In this document: piece after piece, positions 1 through 8,505 of the stretch
Position numbering within the stretch: the first letter of the stretch is position 1
Layout: the number at the start of each line of letters is the position of its first letter
Source: Halostagnicola sp. A-GB9-2
GTDB lineage: Archaea; Halobacteriota; Halobacteria; Halobacteriales; Natrialbaceae
NCBI RefSeq assembly: GCF_030068615.1
Contig: NZ_JASJOC010000010.1
Coordinates: forward strand, 51,092 to 115,091
Direction: 5' to 3'
DNA length: 64,000 bases
The notes under the pieces: generated by a model
The model's database searches: none
What the model saw: the letters and a program-made list of their open reading frames with translations, nothing else
Told to the model about the DNA's origin: nothing
Made by a program: the position numbers and the translations under genes

Positions 1-52
1 GATCTGCGATTTTCTCGACCACTTGGAGGCTCATCAGTTCCTTGCGTGTCAT
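1..52 (-). CDS. 5' end of an unidentified gene, cut by the window edge
   Basis: An ATG at 52-50 on the minus strand opens a frame beginning MTRKELMSLQVVEKIAD that runs off the window start. A TATA-like sequence lies 22-31 nt upstream, which fits a leaderless haloarchaeal transcript and is the main reason to believe this start. Seventeen residues are too few to assign a family; the predicted segment is helical and has no signal peptide. Confidence 0.5.
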   Translation of the reverse strand, partial: MTRKELMSLQVVEKIAD

Positions 53-73
53 ATAATTCGCTGCCACGTTGGG

Positions 74-83
74 TTATATAAAT
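74..83 (-). promoter_or_regulatory. TATA box for the partial gene at 1-52
   Basis: The minus strand reads ATTTATATAA here, about 22-31 nt before the ATG at 52. This spacing is typical of haloarchaeal leaderless mRNAs. Confidence 0.5.
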
Positions 84-165
84 ATCGGTGATCCTTCGAT
101 GACGCTCGTCAGCTATGCGTCTGACGTTGTTGTGGGTAAATAGATTTGCATGCTGCAACTCGATC

Positions 166-1779
166 CTATTCTCCAGAATCGATATCGAGGTGTCCGAGCT
201 GTTCCTGGAGACAGGCCTCGAGATCCGGGTTTATTACCACCTCATCGCCGAGCCCCGGCGTCGCGGGCTCCTCGGTGGTGAAGAGTTCGACGGACGCGAG
301 GACGGTGTTGTCAGGATCGAGTCCGAACTCCGCTACGGCGTCGATACGGCGTTCTCCGTCGACACCGCCGACCGGTTCGCTAATCGTCCCAACCTGGCCG
401 TCACCGGGGTCGAAGGTGATGTTCAAAATAACATCCGTATAATCACCGACGACACGGACCCGCTGGCAGTCGAGATACTCGATCGTTTCATCTTTCGGAG
501 GCTCTTTCGGCGGTTTATCTTCACCCAAAACCGAAACCGTTCGCGCCCAAGCTGCAGGCTGTTCACCGTCGACCCGTCTCCCGGCGGCGACGACTCCACC
601 GTCGTGTCCTCGAGAGAGGGAGCCGACGACACTCGACTGATCGGCCTGGAAGTCAGTCCGATCGAGCGTTCCGACCCAGCCGTTCCCGTTCCGAGCGCCC
701 CCGGCGACGACGCCCGACGGGGTCAGTTGTGCACAGAACAGCGGCGTGTCTTCCAGCGTTTCGAGCCACTGCTGGGTTCCATCGTCTGTGTACGCCGCCA
801 CAAACCCATCACCCGTTCCTTCCGGATTGCGGAGCGCCGAGCGTCCGAACCGATCGACCGCGCCGCTTACGCCAACAACCAGAAAGTCATAATTTTCCAC
901 ATCGCTTTGTACGACATCGTAGACGAGCGTGGGTTCGTCTTCCTCGAGAGCGAAGCGGTCGTCCCACCGCTCGTTCAGATCGTCGCCGATACCGAGTACC
1001 CACCCCCGGGGCGGCGCTTCTGAATCCGGTTCGTACGAGCCGGCGACGACGTAGCCGTCCGATGCCGGCGCGATAGCGTTGAACACGTCGGACCTGCTCG
1101 TGGTCTCGAGGTCGCGCTCCGTCGCCGGATATCTGGTGAACCCTGCGACTGATCCGTCCCCTTCGAGTTCGACGAGCCAGCCTGCGCTCCCGAGCATGAT
1201 ACCCGGCGATTCTGCCCCACAGCAGAGAAAGCCGTCTTCGGTTTCGATGCCATCTCGAAGATAGCTAAACGCGGAGGCGTCCTCCAGTTCGCCGAGTGAC
1301 TGCTCGCTTTGGACGGCTCCGTCTTCGTCCACATCGTAGATGCGAGTGACGTATACCGCGGCTCCGTCGAAATACGTCCAGCCGACCAGCAGGAATCCGT
1401 CGCCGGTTTCGAGTGGAAGCGTTAGCCAATCTTCGGGAATCGGCCCCGTCGGCGGCTCCATCTCTCGAGCCTCCTGTTGGGGGGTCGATCGGTACGTCTC
1501 CTCCCACTCCAGTTCTCCGGTTTGGGCGAGTTTGGTCGCCAGTCCCTGTGTTCCGAACTCGTCCGGAACGTCGCTCCCGCCGACCAGCAGGTAGCCGTCG
1601 TCAACTCGCAGGGAATTTTCGTACAGACTACTCGGCGCAGTGAGATATTCCCATCCCGATACAGGTGCGTCCGCAGTCTCTTTCGCTGGGTCGCGAGCCA
1701 TCGCCGATCCGGTTATCGACGAAAGAATTGCTGCGGACGCTGTCGCCGTGAGAAACCGTCGCCGGTCGAACCCTACCAT
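166..1779 (-). CDS. Tat-exported beta-propeller protein
   Basis: A 537-residue exported protein of unknown function. The N-terminus MVGFDRRRFLTATASAA is a twin-arginine signal followed by a hydrophobic stretch ending near AMA. The body repeats a blade-like motif about six times (DGYLLVGG, DGFLLVGW, DGFLCCGA, DGYVVAGS, DFLVVGVS, DGGVVAAG), which indicates a beta-propeller of the haloarchaeal PQQ-like repeat type. The last 110 residues form a separate small domain of unknown role. The frame is open from an ATG at 1812, but I prefer the ATG at 1779 because a TATA-like run (TCTAAAAAATG) lies about 30-40 nt upstream and the Tat n-region would be short and normal. No catalytic residues are recognisable; it may bind a ligand at the cell surface. 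It is not obviously in an operon. Confidence 0.8.
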   Translation of the reverse strand: MVGFDRRRFLTATASAAILSSITGSAMARDPAKETADAPVSGWEYLTAPSSLYENSLRVDDGYLLVGGSDVPDEFGTQGLATKLAQTGELEWEETYRSTPQQEAREMEPPTGPIPEDWLTLPLETGDGFLLVGWTYFDGAAVYVTRIYDVDEDGAVQSEQSLGELEDASAFSYLRDGIETEDGFLCCGAESPGIMLGSAGWLVELEGDGSVAGFTRYPATERDLETTSRSDVFNAIAPASDGYVVAGSYEPDSEAPPRGWVLGIGDDLNERWDDRFALEEDEPTLVYDVVQSDVENYDFLVVGVSGAVDRFGRSALRNPEGTGDGFVAAYTDDGTQQWLETLEDTPLFCAQLTPSGVVAGGARNGNGWVGTLDRTDFQADQSSVVGSLSRGHDGGVVAAGRRVDGEQPAAWARTVSVLGEDKPPKEPPKDETIEYLDCQRVRVVGDYTDVILNITFDPGDGQVGTISEPVGGVDGERRIDAVAEFGLDPDNTVLASVELFTTEEPATPGLGDEVVINPDLEACLQEQLGHLDIDSGE

Positions 1780-2009
1780 ACGACCCTCTCCGTCAGGCGG
1801 CGTATCAATCATTTTTTAGAAACTGATGACCGTCATTTGTAGCAACTACCTACTCGAATTGAGTGTTGAAAATCCGTGTCTGTCCGGGAAAATCGAGTGA
1901 CAGTCGCTGTGGTATCTCCCTTTCGCTGTCAACGGTTCCCCTAGCGAGAATAGCGGTCCCCTACATGTCAGCTACCGCTCCTCTAACCCGGTTGATCGCG
2001 GTGGGACTT

Positions 2010-2714
2010 TCAGCCGGAGTGGTCGGGTTCGGTGTCGACGGCCGATGAATGACCGTCCAAGGAGTCGAAGGATACGGCTTTGCTCCGATCGCTGTTTTCC
2101 GTCTCGAGTTCTGCCTGCACCTTATCGGTGAGGAGATCAACCGCAACCCGATTAGCTCCCTCCGGAATGATGATATCGGCGTCGGATTTCGTCGGTTCGA
2201 CGAACTGTTCGTGCATCGGTTTAACCGTCCCTAGATACTGATCGATAACCCCCTCGAGTTCCCGTTCGCGTTCGATCACGTCCCGTTGAATCCGACGGAG
2301 GATTCGAACGTCTGCATCGGTCATCACGTACACCCGAAGATCCAGCATGTCGAGGATCTCTTCGTCGTACAATGCGAGGATTCCCTCGAGGATGAGGATG
2401 TCCGTCGGCTCGACGGTAGTCGTCTCCACCTTCCGGTTGTGGACGTCGAAATCGTACTGTGGCATTTCGACCGCTTGCCCCATCGAGAGCGAGTCGAGGT
2501 GACTCCGCAACAGCTCCCATTCGAACGCCGACGGATGGTCGTAGTTGACCGATTTTCGTTCCTCGTACTCGAGGTGAGAAAGGTCCTTGTAGTAGTTGTC
2601 GAGCGGAATGCGCGTCACGGCCTCGCCGACGGCATCGGCGATTTCTCGGGACACCGTCGTCTTGCCGGCCCCGGTTCCGCCGGCGATGGCGATGACGAAC
2701 GAGGGAATACTCAT
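2010..2714 (-). CDS. udk: Uridine kinase
   Basis: A cytosolic kinase phosphorylating uridine and cytidine to UMP and CMP in pyrimidine salvage. The Walker A loop GGTGAGKTT lies at residues 13-21. It is followed by the family motifs DNYYKD (about 39-44) and NYDHPSAFEWELL (about 58-70), and by a central ILEGILALY stretch holding the substrate-binding and lid regions. The length of 234 residues fits bacterial and archaeal Udk (about 210-230). The acidic, Ser-rich last 30 residues are a haloarchaeal extension. It stands alone: the next minus-strand gene is the interrupted wHTH gene about 90 bp upstream, and the gene downstream is 230 bp away. Confidence 0.93.
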   Translation of the reverse strand: MSIPSFVIAIAGGTGAGKTTVSREIADAVGEAVTRIPLDNYYKDLSHLEYEERKSVNYDHPSAFEWELLRSHLDSLSMGQAVEMPQYDFDVHNRKVETTTVEPTDILILEGILALYDEEILDMLDLRVYVMTDADVRILRRIQRDVIERERELEGVIDQYLGTVKPMHEQFVEPTKSDADIIIPEGANRVAVDLLTDKVQAELETENSDRSKAVSFDSLDGHSSAVDTEPDHSG

Positions 2715-2807
2715 CGATCATTCCTTACTCCCGACCGTTAAGAAGGTCGTGAAATCCGGCCGATGAACCTGTTAGCTATTGCGAACGAATACGAAGACGG
2801 AGGACGG

Positions 2808-3212
2808 CTACGACTCGCTCGAGCTATCGTACATCGAGTCGAATTCTCGTTCGCCCCGGATTAGCTCGTCGACGCCGTCCGTGAGGGTCACCGAGCCGAA
2901 CACGGTGGCCCGGTAGTACGTGTACAGCCCATCCTGGTCCCGTTCGGTGCGCTGTCGTTTTTCGACGAGACCCACGTCGAGAAGTTCGTTTAGGTGATAG
3001 TGGAGCGTGCTGTCGTCCACGTCGAGGGCCTCCTCGAGTTGCTTGGGGCTCATATCGCCGCCGTGGACGAGCCGATAGCAAATCTCGCATCTGGTTCGAT
3101 GACCGACAGCGGTGTGCATCTAGACGTACTCCTCAAGGGTGAGGACGCTTTGTTCTGGGAGGAGGTCCTCCGGGGCCTTCTCCTCGGTTGGCCGTTTGCT
3201 GTCGGTCGACAT
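2808..3212 (-). pseudogene. ArsR-like wHTH regulator interrupted by in-frame TAG
   Basis: The ATG at 3212 opens a reading frame of 30 codons (MSTDSKRPTEEKAP... ending TLEEYV) that meets TAG at 3122-3120. The very next codon, in the same frame, is ATG, and the frame continues for 103 residues (MHTAVGHRTRCEICYR...). The second part holds a winged helix: helix-turn-helix around MSPKQLEEALDVDDSTLHYHLNEL and a wing around YTYYRATVF. In haloarchaeal relatives as I recall them, the acidic N-terminus and the wHTH form one continuous protein, so the TAG probably replaced a sense codon. The intact ATG directly after the stop could let the DNA-binding domain still be made by reinitiation. I call it an interrupted gene; the 103-residue part (2808-3119) may be functional. 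Confidence 0.7.
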
Positions 3213-3308
3213 CTTGTGTTGTCCTGCGACTATCAATCATTTAGATTTTGTCAAGCCGAAGACTACTGAGAACTCTCTTTTTTATAAGATAGTGAGTCAT
3301 GAGTAGGT

Positions 3309-3935
3309 ATGACCACAGAAATTATGCGCGATTTTATCCGCGGTCAACTTGGAAACGTGAAATACGATCGGTTCCTTCTTTATCTGATGGGCCCGTATAA
3401 ATCGTTCAACCTCAACTACGTATTGAGCGAAACGGAACGTGAACGGATCGACATCGACGACCTGCCCGGTCCGCTGCGTCAGCTTTTTCGGAGCAAAGAC
3501 GAAATCGACGAGGCCAAAGCGCTCTTGCGACGGGTACAAGGATCGTTACGGACGGATCCAGGTGTGAACGCCTTCTTGGCTTTGGATCTCGGAGTTGATA
3601 CGACGGAGGTCGATGCCGCAACGCAAAGCATAGCGTATACTCGATGCAGTAATGCAACGGCGTTCGTTCTCCCCTTTCTTGGCCACAACTTCGGCGTCGG
3701 AGAAGAAGCAGGGAGCATTCTCGAGACGTTTTCGGAGACGTATGGCGATCGACTTGTCTTCGCTCACGAAAATGACGTAATCAGTGCGATGATCCGGTCA
3801 GCGCAAGTGCGGTGGGATTTGCGGATTGTAACGTACGAAACGGAGGACGAACTTGTCACCAAACTCCGACGATTTCCGGGAGGAATTATGCACCGCGAGC
3901 GGCGCGTCGAGATTTCTAATAGGAGACCGAATTAG
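3309..3935 (+). CDS. Conserved haloarchaeal hypothetical protein (DUF7509-like)
   Basis: A 208-residue soluble protein of unknown function. It resembles a conserved haloarchaeal family that I associate with DUF7509: the segments YDRFLLYLMGPYKSFNLNY, DPGVNAFLALDLGV and VLPFLGHNFGVGEE are typical. The N-terminal part looks like a nucleotide- or nucleoside-handling Rossmann-like fold, because the phrase LYLMGPYKSF resembles the start of nucleoside-deoxyribosyltransferase-like proteins; this is a weak inference. A strong TATA stretch (TTTTTTATAAG, about 3277-3287) precedes the ATG by roughly 25 nt, indicating a leaderless transcript. No operon partner is evident on either side. Confidence 0.75.
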   Translation: MTTEIMRDFIRGQLGNVKYDRFLLYLMGPYKSFNLNYVLSETERERIDIDDLPGPLRQLFRSKDEIDEAKALLRRVQGSLRTDPGVNAFLALDLGVDTTEVDAATQSIAYTRCSNATAFVLPFLGHNFGVGEEAGSILETFSETYGDRLVFAHENDVISAMIRSAQVRWDLRIVTYETEDELVTKLRRFPGGIMHRERRVEISNRRPN

Positions 3936-4230
3936 TATTTATCATGTTCTATACTTCACATGACTTGCCGTCCCTCGAGCAGTCAGTAGGAATGCTGATC
4001 GCTCGAACCGCCAGCAGACTGTGGCGAGTGATGTATCACGGGAACCCGGGTGCTCCGGTCAATGCGGGTAGTAATCCGCCTTAATCAGCGGTCGATTATT
4101 TCATCACGTAATAGTGGTATTGGGTGTGGAATGTCGACTCCAAAGCGTTTGTGCAGTACGAGCCCCACTCATTGATAATTGGTAACAATTAACGCCCTCC
4201 GGGAAGTAGACGACATGACGGCTGATTCCA

Positions 4231-5631
4231 ATGACCTTGGCAACGGTCCCGCGGTACGACGGTGATCGGATCGCCTCTCGGAAGGGCCACGCGGTCGTAA
4301 TCGGCGCGAGCATGGCCGGGTTGTTCACAACGCGCGTCCTCGCGGATGCGTTCGACGAGGTTACGGTGATCGAACGCGACCAGCTCACGGCCGAGATCGA
4401 AACGCGACCCGGAGTTCCACAGGGAAAACACGTACACGTGCTTTTAGAAGGCGGCCGGGCGACTATAGAGGACCTGTTTCCGGGATTTTGTGACGAGTTA
4501 TTGGATGCCGGTGGCGTGATTGCAAATGGGGAGGAGTTCAAAGTCTTCGTCCAGGGTGACACCCTCGTGACTACGGACCGCCAATCGTTGCACCTCTCCA
4601 CGCGCGCCCTCTACGAACACCTGGTCCGCCGACACGTCGACTCGTTCGACAACGTTTCCCTGCGATCACCCTGTCGGTTCGTCGACTACGTCGCTAACGA
4701 AGACGCAACGGCAGTCAAAGGGGTGGTGATTCGAAATAAACACTCCGAGCGGGAGATTCTCGCGGCCGATCTCGTTGTCGATGCCACTGGCCGGACGAGT
4801 CGAACGCCCGCGTGGCTCGAGAAGCGCGGATACGATCCGCCGCCCCTCGAGGAGGTTACCATCGACATCGGGTACGCCTCGACGTTCATCGAGCGCCCTG
4901 CGGACGACCACCTCGGGATCTCTATGGAAGCCGAGACACCTCGTACTCGCGGCGCGTTCGTCTTTCCGGTCGAAGGTAATCGATGGCTGCTCAACTTACA
5001 CGGGGTACATGGCGACTATCCGCCGACGGACCCCGAGGGCTTCAGGGAGTTCTCGACGAGCCTGCCGACCACGACGGTAACGGACCTCTTGGACGAGCAC
5101 CCGATGACGGACGAGAACATCGCCTTCTATCCCTTCCGGTCGAACCGCCGGTACCGGTACGAAGCTCTCGAGCGGTTTCCCGAGGGGCTGATCGTTATCG
5201 GCGATGCAATCGCCAGCTTTAATCCGGTCAACGGACAGGGAATGTCGGTCGCTGCGTTAGAGGCATTGGCACTCCACCATGTCCTTGCGGGGGGCGAGCG
5301 CGACGGGATGGCACACCGCTTTTTCGAGGCCGCTTCGGATGTCGTCGATATCGCGTGGGACCTGACGATCGGAGCCGACCTCGAGTTTCCACAAACCGAG
5401 GGATCGCTTCCTCGACGGACGGCCATCTTCGACTGGTATTTGAACCGTCTGACCCGCCGCGCCCACACCGACGTTTGGTTATCGAATCGCATGTGGACCG
5501 TCTTCATGCTCGAGCAACCGCCGTCGGTGTTATTTCGACCCCGAGTCATCTGGCGCGTGCTCGGGCCCGCTCGTCGTCCCAGGCGCGAGAAATCGTCACA
5601 AGGTGAGCCGCCTCGAGATCGACCTCCCTGA
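4231..5631 (+). CDS. FAD-dependent monooxygenase/reductase (geranylgeranyl-reductase-like)
   Basis: A 466-residue flavoprotein. The dinucleotide-binding motif VVIGASMAGL sits at about residues 21-30, GKHVHVLLEGG near 70, and the second FAD motif VIGDAIASFNPVNGQGMS at about 330-347. These place it in the FAD-binding group with p-hydroxybenzoate hydroxylase folds, which includes geranylgeranyl reductases, squalene epoxidases and halogenases. The substrate cannot be read from sequence; a hydrophobic polyprenoid or aromatic is likely for the family. The C-terminal tail is basic and proline-rich. The ATG at 4231 lies 22 residues before the FAD loop, a normal distance; an upstream ATG at 4215 is out of frame. 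It stands alone between unrelated genes. Confidence 0.82.
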   Translation: MTLATVPRYDGDRIASRKGHAVVIGASMAGLFTTRVLADAFDEVTVIERDQLTAEIETRPGVPQGKHVHVLLEGGRATIEDLFPGFCDELLDAGGVIANGEEFKVFVQGDTLVTTDRQSLHLSTRALYEHLVRRHVDSFDNVSLRSPCRFVDYVANEDATAVKGVVIRNKHSEREILAADLVVDATGRTSRTPAWLEKRGYDPPPLEEVTIDIGYASTFIERPADDHLGISMEAETPRTRGAFVFPVEGNRWLLNLHGVHGDYPPTDPEGFREFSTSLPTTTVTDLLDEHPMTDENIAFYPFRSNRRYRYEALERFPEGLIVIGDAIASFNPVNGQGMSVAALEALALHHVLAGGERDGMAHRFFEAASDVVDIAWDLTIGADLEFPQTEGSLPRRTAIFDWYLNRLTRRAHTDVWLSNRMWTVFMLEQPPSVLFRPRVIWRVLGPARRPRREKSSQGEPPRDRPP

Positions 5632-5709
5632 CGAAATGCAGCTTAATCCCGTGTAGATACAATCTAATCGACACGAAGGTGTTTATTTGATGCCACTAGA
5701 CCAACAGTT

Positions 5710-5997
5710 ATGGTTGTGATTAAGCGACTGTTCAGAGAACCTGATGGTCGCCGTACGGGGGCAGTATGGATCGCTATAGGTCTCTTCTTCCTCGGACTAT
5801 ACGGTTACTACAGTATTATTAACCCTGGTGGATCATCTTCGGCACTACACTTCGGCGTACTGTGGATACTGATAGGGATTCCAGAACTTCTCCCGAAAGA
5901 GCGTGAACAGATCGCTGGGGGACTTCGAATTATCGGGTTGGTATTCGCCGTCGCTTTGATAGTCTTCTATCTCTCTCGACTCTCTTTCTTCCCATAA
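5710..5997 (+). CDS. Small membrane protein, unknown function
   Basis: A 95-residue protein with three hydrophobic segments, at about residues 18-36 (AVWIAIGLFFLGLYGYY), 47-62 (HFGVLWILIGIPELL) and 73-93 (IIGLVFAVALIVFYLSRL). The first loop is short and Gly/Ser-rich. A TATA-like TTTATTTG about 28 nt upstream of the ATG supports the start. The family is not recognised; it may be a haloarchaeal orphan. Confidence 0.65.
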   Translation: MVVIKRLFREPDGRRTGAVWIAIGLFFLGLYGYYSIINPGGSSSALHFGVLWILIGIPELLPKEREQIAGGLRIIGLVFAVALIVFYLSRLSFFP

Positions 5998-6188
5998 ATT
6001 GGATTGTCGTCATCCGGTTTGATGACGCGATCGCCGGGCGTGAACGGATTGTTTGCGTGCTCGAGATTCGTGTGTCGGTGTAGAACTTGATATCCTGATC
6101 GTATAGTAGGAACGAGCTTCGAGGGATGGATTTTGTGCCAGGTTCCGGGTCCGTCATCGACCAGCATGTAGCACAACATTTTGCACAT
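5967..6188 (-). CDS. Possible small protein, unidentified
   Basis: A 73-residue minus-strand frame in the gap between two plus-strand genes. Its middle part (WHKIHPSKLVPTIRSGY, PGDRVIKPDDDNPIYGK) reads like a natural soluble protein rather than a shadow, and no gene lies opposite most of it. The first residues (MCKMLCYMLVDDG) are odd. It overlaps the last 31 nt of the preceding gene tail-to-tail. It could be a remnant that accompanied the truncated wHTH gene next door. Confidence 0.3.
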   Translation of the reverse strand: MCKMLCYMLVDDGPGTWHKIHPSKLVPTIRSGYQVLHRHTNLEHANNPFTPGDRVIKPDDDNPIYGKKESRER

Positions 6189-6208
6189 ACTGCAATAACT
6201 TGTCTATT

Positions 6209-6649
6209 ATGCAAGAACAAACGCGTGTCCTCCTCGATTACCCTTTTCCTGAGGAACGGGTCTTTCGGTATCAGGCGATGCAGGATATCCTTCATCATCT
6301 CGTTAACACCCCGTTCGAAGAATTCACGCAGAAGGAATTGGCGACGATCACTGGGGCTGATGTCTCATCAGTCTCTCGATCTGTCGATCTTCTCGAGCAA
6401 CTTGGTGTCCTCACTCTTAACGGGGGGAAACCCGCAGAAATCACAATGGATCAGGACCACTTCACCGGCTCTAATCCGCTCCTTACGATTCCCCAACAGG
6501 AGTTCCGAAAGCCGGTCAAGGCATTTCTCGATGAACTTACCGACGACATCGAACCCGCTCCCTCGAGACACCAGCTGTCTTCAGTACACACCTCGCTATC
6601 GAGGGGAAGAGTCTGTCTTTGCCGTCAGAAAACTACCAACCCTATTTGA
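6209..6649 (+). pseudogene. Truncated MarR-like wHTH protein (lost nucleotidyltransferase half)
   Basis: The first 110 residues form a winged-helix protein (ERVFRYQAMQDILHHLV; TQKELATITGADVSSVSRSV; LLEQLGVL; IPQQEFRKPVKAFLDELTD). In the haloarchaeal family I recall, this segment is followed by a Pol-beta nucleotidyltransferase domain with a GSxARG motif. Here the frame after ELTDDIEPAP turns into low-quality sequence (SRHQLSSVHTSLSRGR...) and ends, and no nucleotidyltransferase motif appears in any frame before 6784. I therefore call a 3'-truncated gene. The ATG at 6209 fits the family better than the in-frame TTG at 6200. The DNA-binding half could still be expressed. Confidence 0.6.
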
Positions 6650-6804
6650 TCGTCTCTGGCGTAGGTTGAAATGGATAATTAGAACAATTTTGGCTCATAG
6701 TAGGTTATTTGGCCATCTATAAACCCAACCAATCGCAGAGATAACAACCGATGTAGGTAAATAGTATATGGGCGTTCACTACTGTGTCGAATGAGTTGCC
6801 CCCA

Positions 6805-7710
6805 ATGAGTACGAAACACACCACCACGCAGACGATTTATCCAACCGCTCGAGACGGATTCCTCGACGATGCCGCCAGATGGGAAGCGACAAAGCTGGAT
6901 ATTTGCGAGTTCATCGAACGCACAGTGACGAACGCTGGCGCGGAGGGAGTCGTCGTCCCGATGAGCGGCGGCATCGACTCGACGCTCACCACGGCGCTGG
7001 CAGTCGAAGCCCTCGGAAACGATCGCGTTCTCGGCCTGGGACTACCGGCTTTGAAAACGGATAGCCGAAACGCGGCGGAGGCTCGGACCATCGCTGAGGG
7101 ACTCGGTATCGAGTTCCGCGAAATGCAGCTACAGCCCATAGTCGCCGCGTTCGAGGAGGCGATGGCCTCGATGGCCCCCAACGAAAACGATGTTTCGGCG
7201 CTCGGAAACGTGGTTGCCCGCTCGAGAATGATCTGTGCCTACTACGTCGCGAACACGCAATCTCGCCTCGTCTGTGGGACGGCGAATCGATCAGAACTCC
7301 TGCTCGGCTACTTTACGAAATACGGCGACGGTGGCGCGGACCTCTACCCGCTGGGGGATCTGTACAAGTCGGACGTCCGGTCGCTCTCACAACATATCGG
7401 ACTTCCACGACGGATCATTACGAAAGACCCCACCGCAGGGTTACTGGCGGATCAAACCGACGAGGATGATCTCGGCGCGACCTACGATGTAATCGATCCG
7501 TTTTTGCGCCGACTGGCCGAGGCCGATCACAACGCGTGTGTCGAAGAAGTCGCCGATGGGCTCGCTATCGACTTCGAGACCGCCGAGCAGATCGCCTCGA
7601 TGTACGCCGATTCCGTCCACAAACGAACCCTTCCCCCGAGGCCGGGTCTCGAAACTGCCGGTGAAATGCGCTCTTCGAGTCCGGAGCACGCTGGCTCACT
7701 CGTGAACTGA
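6805..7710 (+). CDS. nadE: NAD(+) synthetase (ammonia-dependent)
   Basis: Adenylates nicotinate adenine dinucleotide and amidates it with ammonia, the last step of NAD synthesis, in the cytosol. The ATP-pyrophosphatase P-loop PMSGGIDSTLTTALA lies near residue 52 of this start. The motifs GTANRSELLLGYFTKYGDGG and LYPLGDLYKSDVR are diagnostic of NadE, and the KDPTAGLLADQTDEDDLG loop is present. No glutaminase domain is attached, so ammonia is used directly. The ATG at 6805 is favoured over the in-frame GTG at 6784 because a TATA-like ATAGTATATGG lies about 35-45 nt upstream. The C-terminal 20 residues are variable. Confidence 0.93.
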   Translation: MSTKHTTTQTIYPTARDGFLDDAARWEATKLDICEFIERTVTNAGAEGVVVPMSGGIDSTLTTALAVEALGNDRVLGLGLPALKTDSRNAAEARTIAEGLGIEFREMQLQPIVAAFEEAMASMAPNENDVSALGNVVARSRMICAYYVANTQSRLVCGTANRSELLLGYFTKYGDGGADLYPLGDLYKSDVRSLSQHIGLPRRIITKDPTAGLLADQTDEDDLGATYDVIDPFLRRLAEADHNACVEEVADGLAIDFETAEQIASMYADSVHKRTLPPRPGLETAGEMRSSSPEHAGSLVN

Positions 7711-8027
7711 TACTGTCGACATCGACACTGGGTTCTCCTCCACCAGCCTCGAGTTCGCCTCGGTTACCGTTCCCTCATTGCTATCGTCGACCTTCCCTTG
7801 TCAGCAAGGGCAGTGCCGGTTTCTTTTCAAAACTGACCGCAAAACCGCGTTCAGTACACTGGACGAACTGATCATCGACACTCGAAAGAACGTGATTACT
7901 GACTCGAAATTTTTGTCAGTGTAGGTTCGAAGAATCGTGCTGTATTTAGGAGTCATATTTAGCGTTCTGTAACTCGTTCAAACCGAAGGACCGATCGACA
8001 ACAAAGGAGGCCGACGCGAGCTACAAG
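7711..8027 (+). other. Intergenic region before uspA-like gene
   Basis: No convincing gene. It holds probable promoter sequence (AT-rich TATTTAGGAGTCATATTTAG around 7950-7970) and a strong GGAGG purine run at about 8004-8010, which lies unusually far (18 nt) from the ATG at 8028. Confidence 0.4.
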
Positions 8028-8483
8028 ATGCTCGGTCTCGAACCAGAGGATATGGTCCCATCACACGTGCTCGTTCCGCTAGATGGCTCGCCATTAGCCG
8101 ACGATGCTCTCTCTCATGCACTCGAAGTCTTTGACTGTCGTATCACTGTCCTGAATATCGTGACGCCACTTGACGCAACCATGAGTGAAGGCAACATTCT
8201 GGAGGCGGATGAGGCGCGACTCGATGAAGCATATGACCGAGCTGACCAGTTGATCGAACGGTCCCGCCATCAGGCTTCGGCCATGAACCGCACGGTCGAA
8301 TCGGCGGTCGAGACAGGGGAGCCAGCGGAAATAATTCTCGCGTACATCGATGCTTCTGATGTGGATCACGTGGTGATAGGCGGTCACGGAGGCCCCAAAA
8401 GCAGCGCTCTTCGCCGTCTGCTCGGGACCGTGGCTACCGCTGTGGTCGGTAAATCACCCGTGCCGGTGACGGTCGTCAGGTAA
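8028..8483 (+). CDS. Universal stress protein, UspA family
   Basis: A 151-residue cytosolic UspA-fold protein. The first strand HVLVPLDGSPLADDAL, the central DHVVIGGHGGPKSS and the C-terminal GTVATAVVGKSPVPVTVVR correspond to the ATP-binding signature (G-2x-G-9x-G-S/T) of the ATP-binding UspA group. The domain begins at Met9 (8052), which may be the true start; the eight residues before it are not part of the fold. It lies 22 bp tail-to-tail from the phosphate transporter gene. UspA proteins often accompany transporters in haloarchaea, and a second UspA-like fragment precedes the transporter (see 9705-9905). Confidence 0.88.
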   Translation: MLGLEPEDMVPSHVLVPLDGSPLADDALSHALEVFDCRITVLNIVTPLDATMSEGNILEADEARLDEAYDRADQLIERSRHQASAMNRTVESAVETGEPAEIILAYIDASDVDHVVIGGHGGPKSSALRRLLGTVATAVVGKSPVPVTVVR

Positions 8484-8505
8484 TTCCCGCGAACAGGTCG
8501 CCGCC

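Noticed and set aside
3120..3122. TAG read as pyrrolysine
   Set aside because: No Pyl genes are seen, and haloarchaea in general use TAG as stop. An interrupted gene or downstream start explains the data.
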